64,000 bases of DNA, taken from Edaphochlamys debaryana (taxonomy: Eukaryota; Chlorophyta; Chlorophyceae; Chlamydomonadales). The stretch spans positions 3,224,001 through 3,288,000 of the forward strand of contig JAEHOE010000002.1 in the NCBI GenBank assembly GCA_016858145.1, in the 5' to 3' direction. Shown piece after piece: positions 22,409 to 33,156 of the stretch. Under the pieces are notes generated by a model that saw only the letters and a program-made list of their open reading frames with translations, had not been told where the DNA came from and did not search any database. The translations under genes were made by a program, and so were the position numbers. Position 1 is the first letter of the stretch; the number at the start of each line of letters is the position of its first letter.

Positions 22409-25400
22409 TCAACGCCCGCCCCGACCGCGCCCCCTGGACCCCCGACCCCTCCCGCCTCCATCCCGCACAGGAGGGCCCGCAGGCTGTGCCGCCGCAGGCA
22501 TAGTCACGCCGCCGAGCAGCATCTCCAGCGATGCCGCCAGCGACCCTCCCGCCCCCCCACCGGCGGCAGCGCCCGCAGCCCCGCCGCCAGCCCCTGCCCC
22601 CGCGGCTGCGCCGCCTCCGCCCGGCTTGCCCTTGCCCTTGCCTTTCCCGCCGCCACCAGCGCCGCCGCCCCCGCCCAGAATGATGCCCAGAAGGGGGTCG
22701 GCAGCGGTGTTCGCCTCGGCTGCAGCACCACTGCCACCCTTGCCGCCAGATACGCCCTTCATCAAGAGGCCGCCGCTGGTTCGGGCAGCGGCCCCTGCCG
22801 TGAGTGTGAGAGCGACAGGTGCGGCAGCGGTAGAGACCGGCGGCGCCGCTGCGGCCACGGCGGATGGTGCCGAAGGCACGGCGAGGAAGGCGGGCTGCGC
22901 CTTGGCCTTGGGGGGAGCGATCACCAACGGCCGCAGCGCAGCGGCGGGGGCCGCTGCTGCTGCCACTGCTGACAGCACCGAATCCGAGGCCAAAACCCCT
23001 TGTGGGCCTGGGCCTGGGCCCGGGCCCTGGCCTGGGCCTGCATTGGAAACAGTGGGCCCCAAGCGCGCCGCCGCGTCAGGCGGCTGGGACGTTAAGGTGG
23101 GCAGCTCGTTGCCGGCTGCAGCCGAACCCGGCTGGCTCGGCCCCGCGGAGCCCCCTTCCGCAGGAGGTGCAACTGCGGCTGTGGCGGCGCCGGTAGCGGA
23201 GGAGGCTGCCTCGGTGGAGGCCTCCGCTTGGTCCCCGGCAGCCGTGGGGGCCTTGGCGGGGGTGGGTGCGGGCGCGGGGGCCGTGGCGGCGAGGCCGCTG
23301 CGGCCGAGCGCGAAGCCGGCGCGCGTGGCGTAGGCGAGGACCATGGGGGAAGGCGCGGGCGCTGCAGCTGCTGGGCCCACGGAGCACACGAGAAAAAGTC
23401 AAGGATTGAGGATAAGAGGCGGTTTTAGGCAAAGCAGACGAGCCCAGCGATCCTGCTTGCAAAGGGCAAGTCTGGCGACTCACCAGGACCTGCTGCCGGC
23501 TTGGGTGGCGCTGCGAGCGTGCCGGGTGCGCCCGCCGCCGCCCCCGGTCCGGCCCCCGCCCCCAGCGCCGCCTCCTGCTGCTTCCGGCGCTTGGCCCCGC
23601 CTCGGTCCTCGAACACCTGTGGACAAGAGCCAAGCATAACCGAACGTGACACGGGAGAGGGCTCAAGGAATTCCGCACTACCTATCGAGATGGTCCGCTC
23701 CACGATCATACCGCGCGTGTTGCGCATTGACATATCGCAGCATTCGGAGTCGGTCCGAAGGTCCCATGCGCTGTCGGCAAGGCAACCCAAGCGACCACAA
23801 GTAAGGAGTGGGCCCCAAGCGCGCTGGGCACGTGCCTGCAGAGACCCCAGAGGCCCAGCCGCCGCCTCCGCCAGGGTCCGCTTGCCGCCGGCGCCAGCAC
23901 CGGCGCTCGAGGCCGCCGCCGCCGCCGGGCCTTTGCCCGACGCCATCATATCGAAGAAGCTCCGTCGGTCAACGCGAACCCCAGCGTCGCCTGCGCCGCC
24001 GCCGCCGGCACCGCCAGCTGCCGCCGCCGCCGCCGGTCCGCCACCTGAGGCGGCGCCGCCGCCAGGTGTGGCCTCGCGGCTACGCTTGCCCATCCGCTGC
24101 TGCTGCTGCTGCTGCTGCGCCGTCGCCTGCTGCTGGGACTGACCCGCCGCCGCCGCTGCTTTGGCCGCCGCCGGTGCAGGCGGCTGGGGATCGTCTTGTG
24201 CGGGCTCGTCCAAGTCGTATTGTACGGCAATTACGTAGCCGTACTGCTCGGCCGCCGCCGCACAGCGCTGCTGCCACGTCAGATCCCCCGCCGCCGCCGG
24301 CACCTCCTCCATGTACGGCAGGCGCCCGTGCTCGTCCCAACGGCAACGTACCATCTGCGGCAGCTGCACGGGGCCCTGTACGGCACCCTTCGCGGCCTCT
24401 CGTGACGTGCTCACCAACCGGGGACCGACAGCGGTCGAGGCAGAGGCAGCTGATGCCACGGGTTGCGGCACCGCCGGTGCAGGCTGTGGGGCAGGCGGGG
24501 GCGTGGCGGGACGCAGCAGGGCACGAAGGCTGCGGCTCTTCGGCGCCGGCGCTCGCGTCCCTGGCACGTCCGCGGGCGCCGCCACCGTCGCCACCGCCTG
24601 CCCCGGCTCCGCTGGCCCGGTCCCAGCCGCCGCCGGCAGCGGCTCCGTGGCCGCCGCCACCGGCCGTGACGGCAGCGACAGCGACGGCGGCGGCCGCAGC
24701 GTCGCCGCCAGCTCCGCCGGCAGCTGCAGCTCGGCTCCCTCCGTCGGGCCGCCGCCGCCGCCGCCGGCTGTAGCGCTGGCGGCGGCTGTCAGACTGGGCA
24801 GCAGCGGCAGCAGGTCTGCCAGGGCGTTGTAGGCTTTGACCAGGTCCACGAGCAGCTGGAGCGAGAGGACCTGCGGGGCCAAAGATGGAGGGTGCCGTGT
24901 CAAGAACGGTAGCACCAGAGTAGCATGGCAAGTGCCATGACGTCTCTCGTTCCCTTCCAGCTTTACCCTTGCCAGTGCCGCGGCGGTGGCGGCAAGGGGC
25001 TCTAAGCATGCTCCCTTCTCCCGAAAGATCCACGAGGCCAAAGCCAGCTGCCTTGCCCCTTCTCCTAGCAGTTCCGGAGGAATCTCCTAGCCATTCTCAG
25101 CTGTTTAACGGTCGCACCTTGATCCGCGCCAGCGCTGCCGCGGCGGTGGTGGCGAGGGGCACGAAGTATGTGAGCGCCAGCTGCGCCGCCAGGTGGGCAG
25201 CGGCCTGGGTGAGGGGGCGCTGGAGACCCGTGGCCAGGGCGCCGGCTGCAGGGGGCAGGGGAGGGGGGAGGAGGGATCGAGGTTGGGGTCGAGGGGAGAC
25301 GGAGCGGGAACACGGGGAAGGGGCATGACGCGGGCGTTAAGACCTCCCAGCGTCAGGCGCGGGCTGGCTTGCCAGCGGCGAACGAACCGCCCCCAAGCAG

Positions 25401-28337
25401 GACCTATCCCCGGCACCTACCAGCAACCAGGCGCGTCATCACCGCCGCCGCCGCCTCACGCGAGGGCAGCCGAAAGGACAGCCGCCCGCCGGCCGCCGCG
25501 TCCGCCGCGCCCCTGCCCCTGCCCTTGCCCTTACCCCCGGCTGCCGCCGCCGCCGCTGAGGCCCCGCTGCCCTGCTGCAGCGCCCCCTGCTGCAGCTCCG
25601 CCAGCAGACCGGGCAGCTGCATGCCCCGCAGGAGCGAGAGCGTGCGGCGGACCTGTGTGCGCAGTGAGCGCGGGAGGGCGTTGCGTGAGGAGAGTCAAGG
25701 CACTCGTACAGGGTAACGGTTGGCACTAGCGAATCGCAAGGGGGGCTACGTGGGGGTCTGTGCGTGAAGGCATCAAGGTGGCGAAAGGGCTATCAATGAG
25801 GCAATGCGCAGCGCGCGCACACCTCCTTGAGGTGGCACATGGCGGCTTACGGTCATAGGCGGTTGTGTTGGCTAGATATTCAAGTAGAGAACACGTCTCT
25901 TTAGTACTTCGCCTACTGAGGAGCAAACAATAGGGCAGGTGCGCGCGCACCTCCTTGAGGTGGCGCATGAAGTGGGCTCCCCGGTGCTGAGAGGCGTTCT
26001 TGTACAGCAGGCGCTCCAGCAGGGCGGACTCGGACCACAGCCCGGGGGCGGCAAGCGCGGCCTGGGGTGGGCGGGGCCGGGCGGGGGCAGCGGGTATGTG
26101 GGGGTGGGATAGGGAGGTGGGGGTGTGGGTGAGGGTGGGGCGGGGAAGGGGGTAGGTGTGGAGGGTGGGCGTGCCGGCGCTGACGGTTGGTGCCCGCTCT
26201 TCATTCTCTTCCCCGCGTCGATGCCCCGTGTCTAGGGCCCCTCATTGCATGATCCCCCATCCACCTCCTCCTGCGTGGCCCCGTTTCCTCATGAGAAGTA
26301 TGCCCAGGGGAACCATTGCAGGCGGCACCCGGCTGTGCATCAGGCTCGGGCCCCTTGCTTGGTGCCCCAAGTGCATCCGAAGCTCCCCGAGCGAAGGCCC
26401 GGGCCAGGGTCCAACCATTCCAGTGTGACTCCAGTGTGACACCATCCCCTTGTGACTCCATCCCCTTGTGGCACTTCCCCTTGTGGCACTTCCGCTTGTG
26501 GCACTTCCCCTTGTGGCACTTCCGCTTGTGGCACTTCCCCTTGTGGCACTTCCGCTTGTGGCACTTCCCCTTGTGGCACTTCCCCTTGTGGCACTTCCGC
26601 TTGTGGCACTTCCCCTTGTGGCACTTCCGCTTGTGGCACTTCCCCTTGTGGCACTTCCCCTTGTGGCACTTCCCCTTGTGGCACTTCCCCTTGTGGCACT
26701 TCCCCTTGTGGCACTTCCCCTTGTGGCACTTCCCCTTGTGGCACTTCCCCTTGTGGCACTTCCGCTTGTGGCACTTCCGCTTGTGGCACTTCCCCTTGTG
26801 GCACTTCCGCTTGTGGCACTTCCGCTTGTGGCACTTCCCCTTGTGGCACTTCCGCTTGTGGCACTTCCGCTTGTGGCACTTCCCCTTGTGGCACTTCCGC
26901 TTGTGGCACTTCCGCTTGTGGCACTTCCCCTTGTGGCACTTCCGCTTGTGGCACTTCCCCTTGTGGCACTTCCCCTTGTGGCACTTCCCCTTGTGGCACT
27001 TCCCCTTGTGGCACTTCCCCTTGTGGCACTTCCCCTTGTGGCACTTCCCCTTGTGGCACTTCCGCTTGTGGCACTTCCGCTTGTGGCACTTCCGCTTGTG
27101 GCACTTCCGCTTGTGGCACTTCCGCTTGTGGCACTTCCCCTTGTGGCACTTCCCCTTGTGGCACTTCCCCTTGTGGCACTTCCCCTTGTGGCACTTCCCC
27201 TTGTGGCACTTCCCCTTGTGGCACTTCCCCTTGTGGCACTTCCCCTTGTGGCACTTCCCCTTGTGGCACTTCCCCTTGTGGCACTTCCCCTTGTGGCACT
27301 TCCGCTTGCGGCACTTCCCCTTGTGGCACTTCCGCTTGTGGCACTTCCGCTTGTGGCACTTCCCCTTGTGGCACTTCCGCTTGTGGCACTTCCGCTTGTG
27401 GCACTTCCCCTTGTGGCACTTCCGCTTGTGGCACTTCCCCTTGTGGCACTTCCGCTTGTGGCACTTCCCCTTGTGGCACTTCCGCTTGTGGCACTTCCCC
27501 TTGTGGCACTTCCCCTTGTGGCACTTCCCCTTGTGGCACTTCCCCTTGTGGCACTTCCCCTTGTGGCACTTCCCCTTGTGGCACTTCCCCTTGTGGCACT
27601 TCCCCTTGTGGCACTTCCCCTTGTGGCACTTCCGCTTGCGGCACTTCCGCTTGTGGCACTTCCGCTTGTGGCACTTCCGCTTGTGGCACTTCCGCTTGTG
27701 GCACTTCCGCTTGTGGCACTTCCGCTTGTGGCACTTCCGCTTGTGGCACTTCCGCTTGTGGCACTTCCCCTTGTGGCACTTCCCCTTGTGGCACTTCCGC
27801 TTGTGGCACTTCCGCTTGTGGCACTTCCGCTTGTGGCACTTCCGCTTGTGGCACTTCCGCTTGTGGCACTTCCGCTTGTGGCACTTCCGCTTGTGGCACT
27901 TCCGCTTGTGGCACTTCCCCTTGTGGCACTTCCCCTTGTGGCACTTCCGCTTGTGGCACTTCCCCTTGTGGCACTTCCCCTTGTGGCACTTCCCCTTGTG
28001 GCACTTCCGCTTGGCAGCTCCGCTAGTTGGAACCAGGCGTGTCCGTCCGTGGCCGTCGCCACTCGGCCGTGTGGGTCAGGGTAGGGCCCCTTCCTTCGCC
28101 CCACCCGTGCCTCTCCCTCTTCCTCTTCCTCTTCCCTGCCCCTGAACTGTCCCCCCTTTCCCACAGCAGTCCCCCGTATACCCCCCCCCCGATGCGCACC
28201 TGCAGGATGGGCAGGTTCGACTGCAGCAGTCCGGGCGGCAGGCCGCCATAGCATGACACGAGCACCGTGCGCCGCAGCCTCGGCGGCAGCGCCGGCGTGC
28301 GGCCGGCGACAGCCGAGTCAGCTGTCGACGGCATCAT
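22409..28337 (-). CDS. NEPRO/RMP1-like nucleolar protein
   Basis: Seven exons with consistent phase give 912 aa: 28200-28337, 25951-26061, 25421-25652, 25118-25245, 23836-24870, 23484-23616 and 22409-23370. Exons 2-3 hold the recognisable part, LWSESALLERLLYKNASQHR, then HLKE and VRRTLSLLRGMQLP. This matches the N-terminal helical domain shared by NEPRO (nucleolus and neural progenitor protein) and the RNase MRP subunit Rmp1 (L..LLYKN.NQHR). The likely role is in nucleolar rRNA processing, possibly with RNase MRP RNA. Helical sequence continues to VLSLQLLVDLVKAYNALADL. The rest, more than 600 aa, is Ala/Gly/Pro-rich with a seven-Gln run, basic KGKGKGK stretches and a C-terminal GRGRGSRGRGRGG tail, suggesting RNA binding. 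It is far longer than Rmp1 (about 200 aa). Intron 1 contains a large minisatellite. The intron after exon 5 appears to use a GC donor. Confidence 0.68.
26440..28016. repeat. 15-bp minisatellite in intron 1 of the NEPRO-like gene
   Basis: About 104 head-to-tail copies of ttgtggcacttccSc, where S is C or G. Degenerate units (ttgtgactccatcccc) mark the left edge. Almost the only variation is the C/G at one position, plus two cggc variants near 27308 and 27638. Because the unit is a multiple of three, long frames stay open on both strands (repeats of VALPL, CGTSP, LWHFP). These are artefacts of the repeat. Confidence 0.95.
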
Positions 28338-28729
28338 CAGAGTCTAAGGCTCGCGATGAAGCAGCGGTGTGACAAGCCTAAAACACGTCGCCCGCGCGGG
28401 ACATGGTGCACCTGGGCCAGGTGGTGGTGGTGGTGCAGGCGCGTATATGAGTCGCTGGTAGCTTTAAACTAGTTCTGCAAGCAAACGTTTGGGCTGCGCG
28501 AGTGAAGACGCGCCGCGGCCGACCTCGCGGGTCATCTGGGTCGATCGCGCAAACCGTGTGTCTCCCATCACCCCCTCATAGCACAAAGCGGCACCAAATA
28601 CTTGGGCTGCGATATCATTCAGTCTCCGGCGTACACGCTGAAAGGAGTCGCCATCCTGCACATGCACTGCCGAGCTGCCCGTGAACACATTAGATAGCTA
28701 CAAGCAAGTATTAGCAATAGCGCAGCGCC
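28338..28729. promoter_or_regulatory. Shared bidirectional promoter region
   Basis: Only 392 bp separate the start codons of the divergent NEPRO-like (minus) and mitochondrial uS3 (plus) genes, so both promoters must lie here. I see no clear TATA box or named motif. Confidence 0.5.
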
Positions 28730-31700
28730 ATGCGGCGCGCGCTCACACATCTGCTGTCGGCGACCGGGACGCCTAGCACGTCGTGGCTCGCGCAGCTTGG
28801 CACTCCTAGCAGCCAGGTCCTTGCTCGCTCTGCGGGAGAGGCATCAACCAGCTATGGCGCCCTGAATGAGGGCACCCTCCTGGTGAGAACGGCCCGACCA
28901 TCGATCAACTCCATCAGCGCGCTCTGTCGCGATAGCTTGGCACAGACGCACGACTAGCGGCCTCATGCCATGCTTGGGTTGCGCTGGCGCAGGTGCTTGC
29001 TCGGCGGATGAGCGGCAAGGGCAAGGGCAAGCCCGCTGCCAAACAGCCCGCTGCTCCCCCGCCCACCCCTGTGGCTGCGTCCGCGGCGCCTGCCGCGAAC
29101 GAGGCGCTCCTGAGCGCGGGTGAGCGAACTTTCTGCAGAATGGATGCACACAGCTCCTCGGATGCTGCTAGGGGTAACGTTGCGGTGCAGACGGTTGGGC
29201 ACGGCCTGCCGGGGCAGGCGGGCGTGCACGTCCACCGCAGGCTGTACCTGCTGTCCCATCCACCGCATCCCTCACCAACGCGTCCCCCACTCTCCACCCC
29301 TCCCCAGGCGCGCGCAAGAAGCGTCAGGGGCCGCCCCTGGACACGCTCTCGCTCCTCACCCCGGCCCAGCGGACCCTGGCGGAGGCCCTGCACGCCCGCC
29401 CGGCCCCCGACGGCGACGCAGCGGCGGCCGCCACCCCCGCCGCCGACGCCGCGGCAGCGGCTGCCGAGGCGGTCCCCCTGAAGGGTGTGGGGCAGCTGGG
29501 GCTGCCGCTGGGACCCGCGGAGGTGGCCGCCCTCATCGACCAGTCCCTCAGCGGGACCGTGGGGCAGCAGGTGCACTTCCAGCCCCTGATCTTCGAGAAC
29601 ATCCTGCAGGTGGGACGGGACAGGACAGGACAGGACAGGACAGGACAGGACAGGACAGGACAGGACAGGACAGGACAGGGCAATTTGCGTGTTTTGATAG
29701 CTGGGACGAGCTGGGACGAGGGCGCGGGGTGGGACTGCGCGTCAGGGCTATCCGTATGTGTGGTCAGCATGAGGAGCTGGCAGAAGTATGGACGCACGGG
29801 GGCGCCGAGGAGGAGGAGCCGCTTTCGGCGGCAGCTGAACGTGCTGCTTCGATGAGAGGATAGGCAGCGACTTGTGCAGTCTTAAAGAGGGTGTCCTTCG
29901 CTAACGGGCGCAGATGTAAAACTTGAACAGCGTCAGCGCCCTGACGGTACCCCGACGCCGCCTCCCACATGTCTTCTGCCAGGGGTAGCGTCGCACGCCC
30001 ACACTCGGCTGTAAAGGAGCGTGCCCCAAAGGATTGACCCCTCCCACCCATCATCTTTCGCCTCCCCCGTCCCCTTCGATGCAGTCTGCGCCCGTGGCCG
30101 CCTCCTACGTGGCCGCTGCGCTGGAGAGCGGCAACATGTGGAGCCGCATCGAGCGCTTCTTCGTGGCGGCGCTGGAGGGGGACCGGGGGCGCACCGTGCG
30201 CGGCTTCAGGCTCGAGGTGTCGGGGCGCCTGGGTGAGGGAGTGGGATGTGGTGGGGAGGGAGCGGAGGGGTGTGGGGGAAGAGGAGGGTGATTTGGGTGG
30301 GGTGGGGGTGGGAGAGGGATGGGCTGGGGGGCTGCAGGGCCGGGCGATGGGGCGATGGGGCTAGGGGCGTGGCACAAGGGCGAGGCCCTAATTAGTGCAC
30401 AACGGGGTCACGCGAGCTCACGCCTGGTTGATGGAGCCCGTCCCATCTCGACACCAACCAAACGTGCTGCCACGCTACCCCTTCAACCGCCCGCAGGCTC
30501 CCGCGCCGAGATGTCGGAGACCTTTGTGTCGGCCTGGGGCGACCCCCCCACGCGCGCGCCCTTCAACGAGCACGTGGACTACGGCATGGCTCAGGCCAAC
30601 ACGCGGCTGGGGGCCATGGGTGGGTGGGGGTGGGTGGGGGAGGGGAGAGGGCCGACTGTGTGTGAGGGTGGGTGGGGGTGGATGGGGGAGGGGCGTGTAG
30701 GGGGGCCGGAGCGAAGGGCCTTAAGCGCCTGCGGGCCATGGGTGGGTGGCTGGGGTGGGGGAGGGGAGAGGGCCGACTTTGTGTCAGGGGGGGCGGGGGC
30801 GGGCAGGGGGGGACAGGGGGGAGGGGGGCGCAGGGCATTGTTCACGTCAAGGGCCCGGGGGGCGGGGCTCAAGCTTGGGCTCATAGGTCTATTGAAGGGC
30901 GAGATTCCTCTGTGCCCGACCATGTCCACCTGAAGTCCCCCCGTCCTCCCTCACGCTTCCTCACCCACACTCCTTCCCCCCCACGCCCCCAGGCGTCAAG
31001 GTGTGGATCCGCTACGCCCAGGGCGCCGTAAAGGAACTCTTCTACCCCCACACGGGCGGCTCCCACCACCGCACGGCGCCCGCCGCCGCCAAGCGCCCCT
31101 CCCTCTCCCTGGAGCAGCTGTACGCGGCGGCGGCCGCCCGCGCGCCGGCGCAGCGGTTGCAGCTGCCGTACGACGTACGGCACGTGGCGTGGTGGTTGAA
31201 ACCGGGGTACGAGCAGCCGCCGGAAAACCGGCTGGACGAGATGTTCCTGCCCGACTACGACCCCAGCTCTTCGCGGCTGACGGCGTATCTCAGGTGGGGG
31301 GCGTCAGGGATGACTAAAGGCTGGCTGGGCTGCTACCGGTACTAGGCTGTGGCTAGGCGGTTTGGGGTGGCGGTGTTATGAGGAGGGTTAGAGCGGGATC
31401 GGGAAGTACCGGTCTGTCGAGCTGTCCGGGAACCAGTCAGGAGGCGGCGAAACGGACATTGCGGGCCAATCAAACCTACCCCGGACGCCCCCTGCCGCCT
31501 GCCCTGCGGCCTCCTCCCCCCCCCCCTTCCCCTTCCTATCGCATCGGGCTCGCTGGCCGCCGCCGTTAACTTCAAGACGCTCGAAAAAATACCCCCCGCC
31601 CCCTTTCTACCACGCTATGACAGGCGCCGGCGCGAGGAGGCGCGTACGTTCCGCTCCGCCGGGGACCGCCGGTCGTACCTGGAGACGACCGGCCGGTGAG

Positions 31701-32205
31701 GGAGCGGGAGGAGAAAGGGGGAGGGGGTGTGGAGGTACAGGGGGCAGGTGACATGACTGCATGCATGCTGGCCTGCCTCTCCCTCCACCCGGTACGGCAA
31801 CCCCGCTGGCACCCTCCCCGCCTACCGCATGTCCCAGACCCTAGCCTCAGTCGCCCTGAAACACCCCGCTTTCCCCGTCACGCCCCCCTCCCTCCCTACG
31901 ACAGGTTCATGGCCAAGCAGAAGCGCCTGGCTGCCGCTGCGGCGACCGGGGGCGGCAAGCTGGGGCGGTGGCCGGACCGGGCGCTGGCGCCGGTGCGGCG
32001 GGAGACCGTTCAGCGCTGGCGTAAGCCGGTGGCGGCCGCTGCTACTGCCGCGGCAGCGGGGGCGGAGCAGGCGGGCAAGGGGGCAGGCGCGGGGGGGAAG
32101 GGCGGCAAGGGCGGGAAGGACAGGGCGGCGGGGAAGGGCCAGGCGGCGGAGGGCGCGGGGAGCAGGGGCAAGGGCAAGCAGACGGCGGCTGGGGACAAGG
32201 TTTAA
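28730..32205 (+). CDS. Mitochondrial small ribosomal subunit protein uS3m
   Basis: Core protein of the mitochondrial small ribosomal subunit near the mRNA entry channel. Eight exons close in frame to 508 aa: 28730-28882, 28993-29119, 29308-29609, 30085-30232, 30497-30619, 30993-31293, 31624-31695 and 31905-32205. The C-terminal S3 domain is clear around residues 230-295. GFRLEVSGRLG is followed by RAEMSETF, VDYGMAQANTRLGAMG and GVKVWIRY, equal to bacterial G(I/V)KVEVSGRLGG...GVKVWI. The N-terminus (MRRALTHLLSATGTPSTSWL) is basic, Ser/Thr-rich and lacks acids, typical of a mitochondrial presequence. The family's extra length lies in an Ala-rich linker and a Lys/Gly-rich C-terminal tail (KGAGAGGKGGKGGKDRAAGK). 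A GGACA microsatellite sits in intron 3, and intron 5 holds a copy of the exon 5 donor region. Confidence 0.85.
29618..29680. repeat. GGACA microsatellite in uS3m intron 3
   Basis: About 12-13 tandem copies of the 5-bp unit GGACA, directly downstream of the 5' splice site at 29610. Confidence 0.85.
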
Positions 32206-32340
32206 GAGCTGGAGGCGGGGCTTGGGCACCGAAGGAGTGTGCATGAGGTGTACGTCTTTCCTCGTTAGGACCCTGGAACGAATGGGAGCCGCTGTCGGGG
32301 TCTGAAGGGGAATGTGGCGTCGTGAGTACGGGTGGAACGC

Positions 32341-32944
32341 GTGCACACAGGGATGGGGGCGAAATCGAAACTATTTCGCCTGCCTATTTCGCCATGTATT
32401 TCGCCGGGGTTCTCGCCGGGGCCTCCTTATCGCCAGGGTGGCGAAACTTCGGCGTAATTTCAGGCGAAACTGCGCTGAGGGCGGGTTCCTCTCGGCTGAA
32501 ACAGCTTGTTGACCCCCCAAGATGCCCCAAACAACTCCCTGAAGTGCTAATCTGGTAGTTTGCTGCGTTGTATGCGAAGGGGTGACCGTCGTGTAGGGGG
32601 AAGAGGGGTGGCGAGCAGCGAGGGAGCCGTGGGGTAAGGCCGTGTCGAGCCGTGTCTCAGGGTTGGACCCTGCCCGGGCGGTCTCCTGCGGTCCTGGGCC
32701 TCTCGCAGCACACGGACAACATCTAAATGGAAGTGTAGCTCGACAGGGGGGTTGCTGCGCGGCCAGAAAGCTGCTGGCACAGCTTGGAATGGCAGAATTG
32801 CTCGGAAGATGGCTGGGCGAAACCCCAGGCGATATTGGGCAGGCCCAATCGGCGTTATGTTTCGCCTTCCGTGGTGGCGAAACTAATCATTAATTTCGCC
32901 CGCCTGAAGGGCCCTCGGGATTTCGCCCCCATCCCTGCGTGCAC
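32341..32944. mobile_element. 604-bp MITE-like element with about 26-bp terminal inverted repeats
   Basis: Left end gtgcacacagggatggggg plus cgaaatc (32341-32366) is the reverse complement of the right end gatttcgcc...gtgcac (32919-32944), with a single mismatch. The interior is rich in further ggcgaaa/tttcgcc inverted motifs (32360-32480, 32810-32900), so a transcript could fold extensively. There is no credible ORF. It lies between the uS3m gene and the next gene. It differs from the family at 12.6, 15.5 and 49.4 kb. Confidence 0.82.
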
Positions 32945-33156
32945 ATGATCCTTGCGCGTGCAGCCATGTACGCGCTCTGATGCTATGTAATGTGGACAAA
33001 GCGGACGTCCATGGCTCCGCTCAACGGCTGACACGTCAAGCCTATGCGGCTTGCGCCGAGACCCTCGCACCGAAACAGTTTGCGCCCAAACGACTTCTAG
33101 GGTCTGCCACAAGCTGTCGAATTTGACACCTCGTCTATACCCCGTGATCCACGACC

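Noticed and set aside
26440..28016. CRISPR-like repeat array
   Set aside because: Units are contiguous 15-mers without spacers, in a eukaryotic intron.
26316..28254. Very long open frames (500-670 codons) on both strands with VALPL, CGTSP, LWHFP or GSATR repeats
   Set aside because: They are forced by a 15-bp tandem unit that lacks stops in most frames; the array lies in an intron of the NEPRO-like gene.
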